A DNA stretch of 16,654 nt from CAZXVU01 sp964644465. Its GTDB lineage: Bacteria > Chlamydiota > Chlamydiia > Chlamydiales > SM23-39. The notes below the pieces were generated by a model, which was not told the origin of the DNA, did no database searches, and saw nothing but the letters and a program-made list of their open reading frames with translations. How positions within the stretch are numbered: the first letter of the stretch is position 1; each line of letters opens with the position of its first letter. Where the stretch lies: assembly GCA_964644465.1 (NCBI GenBank), contig CAZXVU010000040.1:1-16654 (forward strand). The letters run 5' to 3'. The translations under genes and the position numbers were made by a program. Positions 7,578-14,604 of the stretch are shown piece by piece.

Positions 7578-9537
7578 ATGCTGCTGGGAACAGGATCTCT
7601 TGATTGCTTAATGCATGAAATCAGAAGATTTTTGCCTTCAGAGCATTTTGCGGAAAGCGCCCATGTCCAGAATATTTCTCAATATGAAGAAATATACAAA
7701 CGCTCGATCGAGGATGGAGATGCCTTCTGGCTCGAACAGGCAAATACTCTCTATTGGTTCAAGATTCCAAAGAAGGGATGCGAATACAATTGGGATGCTT
7801 CGAAGGGCGATATTTATCATCGATGGTTTGAAGACGGGCAATTGAACATCGCCTTCAACTGTTTGGACCGCCATCTTGGAAAAAGCAAGACTGCGATTAT
7901 TTGGCAGGGAGATCAATTCGGGGAGCAGAAAACGTTGACTTTTGCTGAATTGTACAGCGAAGTTTGCCGTTTTGGAAATGTCCTAAAATCTCATGGGATA
8001 AAAAAAGGGGACAGAGTTTGTATCTATCTCCCCATGATTCCAGAGGCGGCCGTTGCAATGCTCGCCTGTGCAAGAATTGGCGCCGTCCATTCTGTTGTGT
8101 TCAGCGGCTTCAGCGCAGAATCTCTTGCCTATAGGATCCAAGATTCGGGATCGAAGATGTTGATCACATCAAATGTGGGTCTGCGGGGAGGAAAAAAAAT
8201 CCCTCTCAAAGAGATCGCAGATGTTGCAGTTTCTAAATCCCCCTCGATTGAGACAGTGGTTGTTGTAAAACGGACTGAAGATCCCTGTGATTGGAGTGAG
8301 AAGGATGTTTGGTACCATGAAGAAATGAAATCGCACTCTACAGTTTGTCCAGCGGAAGTCATGAACGCGGAAGATCCTTTCTGCATCCTCTATACTTCCG
8401 GCTCGACAGGAAAGCCGAAAGGAGTTCTCCACACTCAAGCGGGATATCTGCTCCATACGTCTCTTTCCCACAAAATGATTTTCGATATTCATGAGAATGA
8501 CATCTATTGGTGCACGGCTGATATAGGATGGGTAACAGGCCATAGTTATGTGATTTATGGTCCTTTGGCCAATGGATGCACGACGTTGATGTTTGAGGGA
8601 ACTCCGACCTATCCCGATGCAGGCCGGTTTTGGCAGATCATCGATCAATACAAAGTGTCTGTATTTTATACAGCGCCCACTGCAATCCGTCTTTTGATTT
8701 CGAAAGGGGATTCCTATCTAGAAAACTATGATTTGAGCTCTCTGCGCGTTCTCGGCTCTGTCGGCGAGCCGATCAATCCTCAAGTTTGGCTCTGGTATTA
8801 TGAAAAGATCGGCAAAGAAAAATGTCCGATTGTAGATACCTGGTGGCAAACTGAAACGGGAGGCATATTGATTACACCCCTTCCAGGCGCTCATACTCTG
8901 AAGCCAGGAAGCGCTTCGCGCCCCTTTTTCGGTATCGAACCGGTCATTTTGCGCGGCGATGGGACTGAATGCGATTTCAATGAGGGAGGCGCTCTCTGCA
9001 TCCGCAAGCCGTGGCCTGGAATGATGCGTACGATCTGGGGAGATGCTGAAAGATTCAAACAGACCTACTTTTCTCCGTTCAACAATATGTACTTCACAGG
9101 GGACGGATGCCATGTCGATAAAGAAGGGGATTATTGGCTGTTGGGGCGGATCGATGACGTGGTCAATGTTTCTGGTCATCGGATTGGCACCGCAGAAGTG
9201 GAGAGCGCCATTGTCAGTCATAAAGCCGTTGCGGAAGCGGCGGTAGTGCCGATCGACGATCCTATCAAAGGACAAAGCTTAGTGGCCTTTGTGATTTTGA
9301 AAGAAGGTTGGAATGGGACGCTCAGCCTAAAAAAGGAGCTTGCCCTTCATGTGCGCAAAGAAATTGGGCCCATTGCAGTTCCAGACAAAATCCGGTTTGT
9401 GGAAGCGTTGCCGAAAACAAGATCGGGGAAAATCATGCGCCGCATTTTACGGAAAATCGCTGAGGGCGATCTGGAAAACCTCGGAGATATTTCGACGTTG
9501 ACCGACCCTTCAGTGATCGAGATGTTAAAAAATGAGA
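7578..9537 (+). CDS. acs: Acetyl-CoA synthetase (AMP-forming), 3' end lost in assembly gap
   Basis: 653 residues are visible before the N run. P-loop YTSGSTGKPKGV (272-283), DTWWQTETGG (420-429) with the Trp pair typical of acetate-specific pockets, YFTGDG (505-510), hinge GRIDDVVNVSGHRIGTAEVE (523-542), and PKTRSGKIMRR (612-622). In the last motif Lys618 is the adenylation lysine that protein acetylation controls in Acs of other bacteria. The N-terminal Acs domain (YEEIYKRSIEDGDAFW, LNIAFNCLDRHL) is complete. Bacterial Acs ends shortly after the DLENLGDISTLTDPSVIEML segment, so only about 5-15 residues are missing. It makes acetyl-CoA from acetate, CoA and ATP in the cytosol. AAGGA (7568-7572) is five bases before the ATG. 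A second Met at 7611 lacks a well-spaced ribosome site. Divergent from gabD. Confidence 0.95.
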
Positions 9538-9637
9538 NNNNNNNNNNNNNNNNNNNNNNNNNNNNNNNNNNNNNNNNNNNNNNNNNNNNNNNNNNNNNNN
9601 NNNNNNNNNNNNNNNNNNNNNNNNNNNNNNNNNNNNN
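9538..9637. other. Assembly gap (100 N)
   Basis: Exactly 100 N, the usual placeholder for a gap of unknown length between scaffolded contigs. It removes the acs stop codon and anything between acs and the next gene. The reading frame that seems to continue from acs across the N is not evidence of continuity. The true length may be far from 100 bases. Confidence 0.97.
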
Positions 9638-9639
9638 AG

Positions 9640-9708
9640 CGGCCACAGGATATGGAGGATATAGAAAAATCAGTTAAATCACTCAATCATCGCCGAAGAA
9701 TAATATAA
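9640..9708 (+). CDS. Possible C-terminal tail of a gene hidden in the gap
   Basis: From the gap edge, the frame starting at 9640 reads RPQDMEDIEKSVKSLNHRRR and then two Ile and TAA at 9706-9708. This is a charged, helix-like tail that looks more protein-like than the other two frames, which stop at 9662-9664 (TAG) and 9675-9677 (TAA). It would imply a gene between acs and the orphan at 9803. With only 22 codons this is weak: a chance open frame of that length is common. Confidence 0.25.
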   Translation, partial: RPQDMEDIEKSVKSLNHRRRII

Positions 9709-9800
9709 TCTTTTATTTGCTGCTTATTATATTAATAAATAATTATTTTATAATTCGTTTAATATGGTAATTGTTTATAATTATAGATAATTAGGCGGTG
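9704..9800 (+). promoter_or_regulatory. AT-rich leader with three TATAAT boxes and a Shine-Dalgarno
   Basis: About 95 bases of strongly AT-rich DNA precede the orphan gene. Perfect TATAAT hexamers lie at 9704-9709, 9749-9754 and 9776-9781, none with a convincing -35 at 16-18 bases. AGGCGGTG (9793-9800) is a near-perfect Shine-Dalgarno, with the GGCGG core four bases before the ATG at 9803. The region probably holds the promoter of the orphan, but which box is used cannot be told. Confidence 0.45.
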
Positions 9801-9802
9801 AT

Positions 9803-10654
9803 ATGGGTGTTATTTCAAATCAAGATTTAACTGTTCTTAGTCAATATCAGTTTATTTCCGATGAAACGATGCAATCGGGTGAAAATCGGAAGAAAAATGG
9901 ACAACTCCTTTGCATTCGAAAAGGACTTGATGGGAAGAAGGAACTCTCTACTGTCAACGCATCGGATGTCACAGCTTGCGAAATCTTCAAAAAATTCTTT
10001 GGATGCGGAAAACTCGTCGGTGTTGATGTTTCTCTTCAAAAAATTTCTTGTTATTTGAGCGGCAAAGATCTTTCCAGAATCGATTCCCAAAACCCTGCCT
10101 ATAAAACTTTACATGGAGTTGCATCTCGCTGTCTCTTTTACCAGAAAGATACAGATGAAGGAATTGCGCGCCTTTGGAAGAAGATGTCCCGCGAACTGCC
10201 TATTCGCCTGAATGAAGTGCGGAAAGATTATTCTCCGAGTCTGGGTAAAGAAGCGAACTATACAACTCTCAGAGAGTCGAGAATCTCCGTATTCTCGACG
10301 GAAGAAGCTACATTGAGCCATCTCATTGTCCAAGCGAAAATTTGGATTGAAAACCAGGGCCGCTCTTTGTGGGAAAATGATGTAAGGAAAAGAGAATCGA
10401 TCGATATAACTGGGCCCAGGGAATGGGTGAATCTAGGATATTCGTACGATGGACCGGGAAGAGGATATAGCTACAAAGGACATAGCTCCTACATTCCAAC
10501 GATTTCAGGGTCGCAGAAAGTCAGCCAGGCAAAATTGGATGAATTGACCTTCAGAGCTATCACAGATATACACATCCCTTCCTACATGCTCAGTGAAAAT
10601 GGACACATCCATTCATTTAACTCCTATCATTCTCCTTATCATCGCTGGATCTAA
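9803..10654 (+). CDS. Orphan protein of 283 residues, unknown function
   Basis: I do not recognise a family. There is no signal peptide or membrane helix. Residues 54-87 (SDVTACEIFKKFFGCGKL, then VDVSLQKISCYLSG) and 100-113 look like a compact folded N-terminal region with Cys59, Cys68, Cys83 and Cys110. Residues 120-200 are helical and charged. The tail is unusual: GYSYDGPGRGYSYKGHSSY (212-230) repeats GYSY, and the C-terminus is rich in His, Ser and Tyr (GHIHSFNSYHSPYHRWI). A strong Shine-Dalgarno and AT-rich leader suggest good expression. Its TAA interlocks with the TAG of the convergent hydrolase gene (10651-10654) with no terminator between. A lineage-specific, perhaps host-directed protein is possible by analogy with other orphans of intracellular bacteria, but nothing here proves export. 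Confidence 0.8.
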   Translation: MGVISNQDLTVLSQYQFISDETMQSGENRKKNGQLLCIRKGLDGKKELSTVNASDVTACEIFKKFFGCGKLVGVDVSLQKISCYLSGKDLSRIDSQNPAYKTLHGVASRCLFYQKDTDEGIARLWKKMSRELPIRLNEVRKDYSPSLGKEANYTTLRESRISVFSTEEATLSHLIVQAKIWIENQGRSLWENDVRKRESIDITGPREWVNLGYSYDGPGRGYSYKGHSSYIPTISGSQKVSQAKLDELTFRAITDIHIPSYMLSENGHIHSFNSYHSPYHRWI

Positions 10655-11349
10655 GAAAATATCTCCTTAAGGAAGTCTTGAATATTTCTCCAGGAGCGTT
10701 CTGCTGAGAGGGGATTGTAGAGGATTCCAGAAGCAGGATCATTGGCGCTTCGCGTAGCGAAGGCATGCATAGTATTTCCAAAAAGAAGGATTTGCCAATC
10801 TGTTTTCGCTTCATTCATCTCTTTTTCAAAAGCTAGAAGCTCTTCTTGTTTCACAATCGGATCGTTGTATCCGTGATGAACGAGAATTTTTGCGTGGATC
10901 GGCTTTTTGAGAATATTTCGAGGCCTCTCGAAATGGCCGTAAACACTGATGGCTCCTTTTAGATCAGCTCCGCTGCGAGCTAGATCGAGCGAACAGACGC
11001 CGCCGAATCCATACCCCAAGACAGCCATCTTTTTAGAATCGACATAGGGAAGGGAGCGAGCTACCTCGAACCCTTCTAGCATGCGGCTCAATAAAAGTTG
11101 CCGATCTTCCATGAAAGGCTTTTTCAAAGCGGCATTTTCTTCTTTGCTCTTCCCCAAGATGCCTTTGCCGTACATGTCGATGGCAAAACCGACATATCCT
11201 AAATCTGCGATCGCGCGCGCTTTTTCGCAAATAAACTCATCGCGCCCTCTCCATGCATGGCAAAGAATGACAGCAGGCCGTCTTTCCTTTGAAGGATAAG
11301 CGGCAAAAGCCTCGAGATTTTCAGAATAGGAAATGGTTGTAGTATGCAT
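10651..11349 (-). CDS. Dienelactone-hydrolase-family protein with missing nucleophile
   Basis: 232 residues, standard DLH length. AVILCHAWRGRDEF (26-39), DLGYVGFAIDMYGKG (49-63), Asp163 in HHGYNDPIV and His195 in GNTMHAF are the family landmarks, including acid and base. The elbow, normally GYCFGG (or Ser), reads GYGFGG at 112-117, so Gly114 sits at the nucleophile. The codon is GGA, two changes away from either Cys codon, so a single read error does not explain it. It may be a non-catalytic binding protein, or use another residue. Cytosolic (no signal peptide). The ATG directly abuts the TAG of the upstream 118-residue gene, and there is no Shine-Dalgarno beyond a weak GAAG, so translation probably relies on re-initiation. 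It converges with the orphan at 9803, sharing stop-codon bases. Confidence 0.88.
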   Translation of the reverse strand: MHTTTISYSENLEAFAAYPSKERRPAVILCHAWRGRDEFICEKARAIADLGYVGFAIDMYGKGILGKSKEENAALKKPFMEDRQLLLSRMLEGFEVARSLPYVDSKKMAVLGYGFGGVCSLDLARSGADLKGAISVYGHFERPRNILKKPIHAKILVHHGYNDPIVKQEELLAFEKEMNEAKTDWQILLFGNTMHAFATRSANDPASGILYNPLSAERSWRNIQDFLKEIFS

Positions 11350-11706
11350 CTACTTCTGGAAAGATTCAGGATACTTTATCTGTTGTCCATCGCCAGCGGC
11401 AAGAATAGTAAAAGTGACCCCATCCGTCTTTAATCTTTGGAATCGCTCGGCCAAGGCTGCAGGAATAAATCCCCGAGGAGACCCATCTCTTGCGTGGTGG
11501 AAATGTTGAGCAGCTTGGATCGCTGTTTGAGCAATATAGTGAACATTGTCATGCTTCAAAGGTGCTTTGCTGCTAATAAAAAGTTCTTCAAAGCGGTTAA
11601 CCAGATCAGCAGGGATTTGGATTTTATATTCCTTTGCCAAGGTGGCTTGATCTACAGTAACAAAAGAGGCTTTTGCGCCAGGTACGGCTGCGGCGAGTGT
11701 GGCCAT
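11350..11706 (-). CDS. Orphan protein of 118 residues, first gene of a pair with the DLH homologue
   Basis: I do not recognise it. The N-terminus MATLAAAVPGAKASFVTV is Ala-rich but lacks the basic start and length of a signal peptide. Residues 20-90 look mostly helical (ATLAKEYKIQ, PADLVNRFEELF, HYIAQTAIQAAQHFHHARDG, PAALAERFQRL), with His residues at 52, 56, 68, 70 and 71. The end (VTFTILAAGDGQQIKYP) looks like a short strand-turn. GGAG at 11712-11715 is five bases before the ATG. The TAG is followed at once by the ATG of the DLH-like gene, so the two are one unit and may act together. Likely a small cytosolic protein of unknown role. Confidence 0.7.
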   Translation of the reverse strand: MATLAAAVPGAKASFVTVDQATLAKEYKIQIPADLVNRFEELFISSKAPLKHDNVHYIAQTAIQAAQHFHHARDGSPRGFIPAALAERFQRLKTDGVTFTILAAGDGQQIKYPESFQK

Positions 11707-11733
11707 AATGACTCCGGTGGTTTTTTTCGAAAA

Positions 11734-11762
11734 AGATTAGGCCGATCTCTCTTAAGAGTCAA
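11734..11762 (-). promoter_or_regulatory. Candidate promoter of the orphan/DLH pair, overlapping inverted repeats
   Basis: On the minus strand TTGACT (11757-11762, five of six to the -35), a 17-base spacer, and TAATCT (11734-11739, weak -10). The -35 lies inside a palindrome-rich patch: CTCTTAAGAG (11749-11758), and an inverted repeat with arms AAGAGT (11754-11759) and ACTCTT (11775-11780) flanking an A/T tract. This arrangement would suit a regulator acting on the divergent pair of genes. Confidence 0.35.
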
Positions 11763-11832
11763 AAATATTTTTTAACTCTTTGAAAATATAGGGTTTAGAT
11801 ATACTTTTTAGATGTTCTAAAGGGGAACTACT

Positions 11833-12837
11833 ATGTCTAAATTCAGAAGTTTTTTTCTCAAATGCATTTCTTTTTTTTGCGCTCTGCCCATTTTTGCATC
11901 GGCCGTTGGGCAAATGACAAAAGCGAATGAGATCGATATTTGGGCTGAGACATTCGGTCAAAAAGAAGATCCCGCCATTTTACTGATTATGGGAGGTCTT
12001 TGCCAAGGAATCCTTTGGCCTACCGAATTCTGCGAGCAGCTGGCGAATGAAGGTTTTTATGTGATCCGCTACGATCACCGCGACGCTGGCTATTCTACTT
12101 GTTTTGACTTCCAGAAAAATCCCTATGATTTGATGGACATGGCGAAAGATGGGATCGGACTGTTGGATTCATTGGGGATTGAGAGAGCAAATCTTGTCGG
12201 TCTATCCATGGGCGGCCCTATTGCGGAACTTATGTCGGTTCATTTTCCCGAGCGGGTTTCTACGATCACTTTGATGGCTACTTCCAACGATTTTCGCTCA
12301 GGTATGTATGCTTTTGATGGACTTCCGATCGAAGAGGGATGGCTTTCACCCCCTTTGCCTATTTATATCAATTTTATGCATAAATTTCGCAATCAGTCAC
12401 CTCAAAGTCAAGAAGAAGCTTTAGAACAAAGGCTGGAAGCTTGGCAGATTTTAAATGGGTTTGTCGTTCCTTTTGAAACAGAGCGCTATCGCGAGATCCA
12501 TACAGAGTTCCTTTCCCGTATGAAGCATCCTGAAAGCCTCGCAAATCATCTTGACGCGATTAGAAAATCGTACGATTTAGTTTCCTCTGTTGCTTCCCAA
12601 GTCAGAGTCCCAACAGTGATTTTTCATGGAACTTCCGATCCGATCTATCCGCCGGACCATGGAGAATCTCTCGCAAAAGCGATCAAAGGCTGTAAATATA
12701 TTGTGGTCCAAGGATTCGGCCATGTGCCAAATAAGGCGTTTTACGACTTGTTTACGAAAGAAATCGCAGCTCTTGCTTCAGGCATGATGAAGAAGGAACC
12801 TGCAACGACGACGATTTCTTCTTCTGCAGAAGAATGA
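11833..12837 (+). CDS. Exported alpha/beta hydrolase
   Basis: 334 residues. MSKFRSFFLKCISFFCALPIFASA is a probable Sec signal with an A-S-A site after residue 24. The mature part starts with DIWAETFGQKEDPAILLIMG, a family start also seen in RdmC-like methylesterases and related hydrolases. RYDHRDAGYST (79-89), nucleophile elbow GLSMGG with Ser125, acid Asp269 in HGTSDPIYP and His297 in FGHVP give a full catalytic triad. The cap region lies at about 155-240. It probably hydrolyses an ester or lactone in the periplasm; the substrate is unknown. AAGGGG (from 11819) stands seven bases before the ATG. The last 33 codons are antiparallel to the end of folC, and the final stretch KKEPATTTISSSAEE looks like a non-domain tail created by that overlap. 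Confidence 0.88.
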   Translation: MSKFRSFFLKCISFFCALPIFASAVGQMTKANEIDIWAETFGQKEDPAILLIMGGLCQGILWPTEFCEQLANEGFYVIRYDHRDAGYSTCFDFQKNPYDLMDMAKDGIGLLDSLGIERANLVGLSMGGPIAELMSVHFPERVSTITLMATSNDFRSGMYAFDGLPIEEGWLSPPLPIYINFMHKFRNQSPQSQEEALEQRLEAWQILNGFVVPFETERYREIHTEFLSRMKHPESLANHLDAIRKSYDLVSSVASQVRVPTVIFHGTSDPIYPPDHGESLAKAIKGCKYIVVQGFGHVPNKAFYDLFTKEIAALASGMMKKEPATTTISSSAEE

Positions 12838-13916
12838 AGGGCATTTTGGATCCCTTCCGCAATGCTCGTTTCCTGTTTGGCATCTAAGGAAAATGCTCTG
12901 GAAATTTCTGCCACAGATGCCAAGCGGGGATGATCTCCGCTCACCAAATGGACGGCATGGGCGATTTGTTGAATCAAATTTGCGCATGCCTCGATCTCTT
13001 TTCCTTTAGAAAATCCCACGACAAAGCGATAGCGATGATTTGGATATTCAGCTAAGAGTCTTTCGATCAAACGGTCAAATCCATGCGCATTGTGCGCCAC
13101 ATCGAGAATGATCTCTTTTTCCTCTTTATGCTTTTCAAAGCGGCAAGGCGGTTTTGCCTCTAATCCTTTTGCGATCGAATATCCCTCCAGAGGAAAATGA
13201 GGCTCGATTACCTTCAAGGCAAGTCGGGCAATCTCTCGATTTTCCACATCATAATCGAAACAGCGGTATTCGCTTTGAAAAAGAGGGCTCTTTTGTTCCT
13301 TCGAGATTCTTAAAAAAAGGGCCTGAGGTGTATCAGGGCCGATCACGACTGGGATTCCTGGTTTGATAATGCCTGCTTTTTCGAGCGCAATTTCTTCCAA
13401 AGTATTTCCTAAAAGCTCCATATGGTCGAAACCAATTGAAGTGATCACCGATGCAAGAGGTTGGACAACATTTGTCGCATCCCATTTTCCTCCAAGTCCT
13501 GTTTCAATCACTGCGACATCTACGTTCTGTTCCCGAAAATAGAGAAAGGCGAGGATCGTCGCCATTTCGAAAAAAGTCAGCTCGAAAGAATGCTTTTGCA
13601 CATCAGTAAAAAGAGCGCAAAGCTCCTCTTCCGAGATCATTTTGCCGCCGATCTGGATTCTCTCTCGGAAAGTTGTGATGTGAGGGGAGGTGTATAGACC
13701 GCATCTGTAGCCTTCTTCATTCAAAGCGGCTGCAATTTTTGTGCAGACAGAGCCTTTTCCATTCGTGCCCGCCACATGAATGGTAGGATAGGATCTTTCT
13801 GGATGGCCGAAGAATCTGCAGAGATTTTCCATGCGGGAAAGGTTTTTGCCCTTTCCTTTAGGAAGTTTGGAAATTGTCTCCAAAACTTTAGCGTAAGGAT
13901 CCATAGAGAGCGGCAT
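12741..13916 (-). CDS. folC: Bifunctional folylpolyglutamate/dihydrofolate synthase
   Basis: 391 residues, slightly short for FolC. Mur-ligase P-loop HVAGTNGKGS (47-56, Lys54), SPH (77-79), ETGLGGKWDATN (138-149, usually GLGGRLDATN), SIGFDHMELLGNT (160-172), ALEKAGIIKPG (177-187, with Lys180 the likely carbamylated residue), DVAHNAHG (272-279) and the C-terminal VVVAGSFFIMPEARA (369-383). The WPGR motif of the folate site reads PPCR (256-259), a deviation in the substrate loop. It adds glutamates to folates, and perhaps glutamate to dihydropteroate, in the cytosol. AGGTGG (13920-13925) is four bases before the ATG. A second Met at residue 5 has no ribosome site. The first 29 bases lie within the end of the upstream NTPase gene, so the two are coupled. 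Confidence 0.92.
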   Translation of the reverse strand: MPLSMDPYAKVLETISKLPKGKGKNLSRMENLCRFFGHPERSYPTIHVAGTNGKGSVCTKIAAALNEEGYRCGLYTSPHITTFRERIQIGGKMISEEELCALFTDVQKHSFELTFFEMATILAFLYFREQNVDVAVIETGLGGKWDATNVVQPLASVITSIGFDHMELLGNTLEEIALEKAGIIKPGIPVVIGPDTPQALFLRISKEQKSPLFQSEYRCFDYDVENREIARLALKVIEPHFPLEGYSIAKGLEAKPPCRFEKHKEEKEIILDVAHNAHGFDRLIERLLAEYPNHRYRFVVGFSKGKEIEACANLIQQIAHAVHLVSGDHPRLASVAEISRAFSLDAKQETSIAEGIQNALHSSAEEEIVVVAGSFFIMPEARAAISFVNKS

Positions 13917-14508
13917 TCTCCACCTGGATCAAAGCTGTGGCCAGGCATTCTTTGGTATATTTTTTTCGGTCGACTCTTCCATCTGTCAGAATGCCGATCA
14001 GTCCTTCTTCCGATCCAATATGAGAATTTTGCGAGATCCCAGAGCGGAGACAGGCTTGGCTTAAGTTGCATTTTTCCTTGAGGACATATTCCAAGACATG
14101 GGGAGGGATTTCGAAGGCAGTGGAAAGCCCGATAAAAGAATCAGTTCCGTCGTAAATACAACACGCAGAAATATTCATATAACCTGTTTGGGTGCCAGGC
14201 GCTTCGATAAGACCGCTTTCGATGCCTATCCCGTATTGGCAGTTTCCACATTCAGTAAAAGCATTTCTGGCTCGATTCTTGGCCCCTTGAATGGTCTCTG
14301 CAAGAGTCAAAGGCTGATCGGATATTTCCGATGAAACAGGAACAGAAACAATCTCTGCACTCGCAAGATTGGGATAGTCTAAGATGAGTTCTTGAACGGC
14401 TTCGACTTTCGCTCGATTCGTAGTTCCAACAGCAATCAGCATTGTTCCCTCTAAAGCACAATATGCTGGCAGAAAAAAGAAAAGTGCGCAAATACAGAGT
14501 TTTTTCAT
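13888..14508 (-). CDS. Inosine/xanthosine triphosphatase (DUF84/YjjX family), possible signal peptide
   Basis: 206 residues from ATG 14508. The NTPase domain starts at residue 24: IAVGTTNRAKVEAV, SDQPLTLAETIQGAKNRARNAF region (63-84), GIGIESGL (93-100), and EGLIGILTDGRVDR (168-181) near the end. These are the hallmarks of the DUF84 non-canonical purine NTPases, which clear ITP/XTP from the cytosol; E. coli YjjX has about 170 residues. The first 22 residues, MKKLCICALFFFLPAYCALE and then GT, look like a Sec signal, odd for this family. An internal ATG at 14442 (residue 23) has AGAGGG four bases upstream, an excellent ribosome site, and would give a 184-residue cytosolic enzyme of normal form. 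AAAGGAA precedes the 14508 ATG at a longer distance. A TTG at 14553 is rejected. Its end overlaps folC. Confidence 0.82.
   Translation of the reverse strand: MKKLCICALFFFLPAYCALEGTMLIAVGTTNRAKVEAVQELILDYPNLASAEIVSVPVSSEISDQPLTLAETIQGAKNRARNAFTECGNCQYGIGIESGLIEAPGTQTGYMNISACCIYDGTDSFIGLSTAFEIPPHVLEYVLKEKCNLSQACLRSGISQNSHIGSEEGLIGILTDGRVDRKKYTKECLATALIQVENAALYGSLR
14447..14452 (-). promoter_or_regulatory. Internal Shine-Dalgarno AGAGGG for an alternative NTPase start
   Basis: On the minus strand AGAGGGAACAATG: the purine run ends four bases before the ATG at 14442. This is better placed than the AAAGGAA ahead of the 14508 ATG, and it falls exactly at the boundary between the signal-like segment and the conserved domain. 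Confidence 0.5.
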
Positions 14509-14531
14509 ATTTATAAATATTCCTTTTCTGA

Positions 14532-14545
14532 CAATAATATTATTG
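14532..14545. promoter_or_regulatory. Perfect 14-base palindrome between divergent genes
   Basis: CAATAATATTATTG is a perfect palindrome in the 96-base spacer between the NTPase/folC unit and the exported orphan at 14605. The position suits an operator for either direction. It is AT-rich, so chance is possible; only one copy is visible here. Confidence 0.35.
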
Positions 14546-14604
14546 AGTTTCAATTATTTACATCTCTCGAATAGGATCTTCGGTGTCCTAACAAGGAGAA
14601 AACA

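Noticed and set aside
8718..9275. A 185-codon open frame antisense to acs
   Set aside because: It mirrors the codon structure of a highly conserved gene, has no family likeness and no ribosome site.
7578..9677. A single acs frame of 699 codons through the N run
   Set aside because: The frame continues only because N was translated as X. Acs reaches its usual end just before the gap, and the sequence after it has no Acs similarity.
14410..14508. Lipobox in the NTPase leader (residues around the second YC)
   Set aside because: The residues before that Cys are Pro-Ala-Tyr, which do not fit L-[AS]-[GA]-C.
14509..14553. TTG start at 14553 for the NTPase gene
   Set aside because: It adds 15 residues before a classical signal-like MKK start, has no ribosome site, and both ATG codons at 14508 and 14442 are better.
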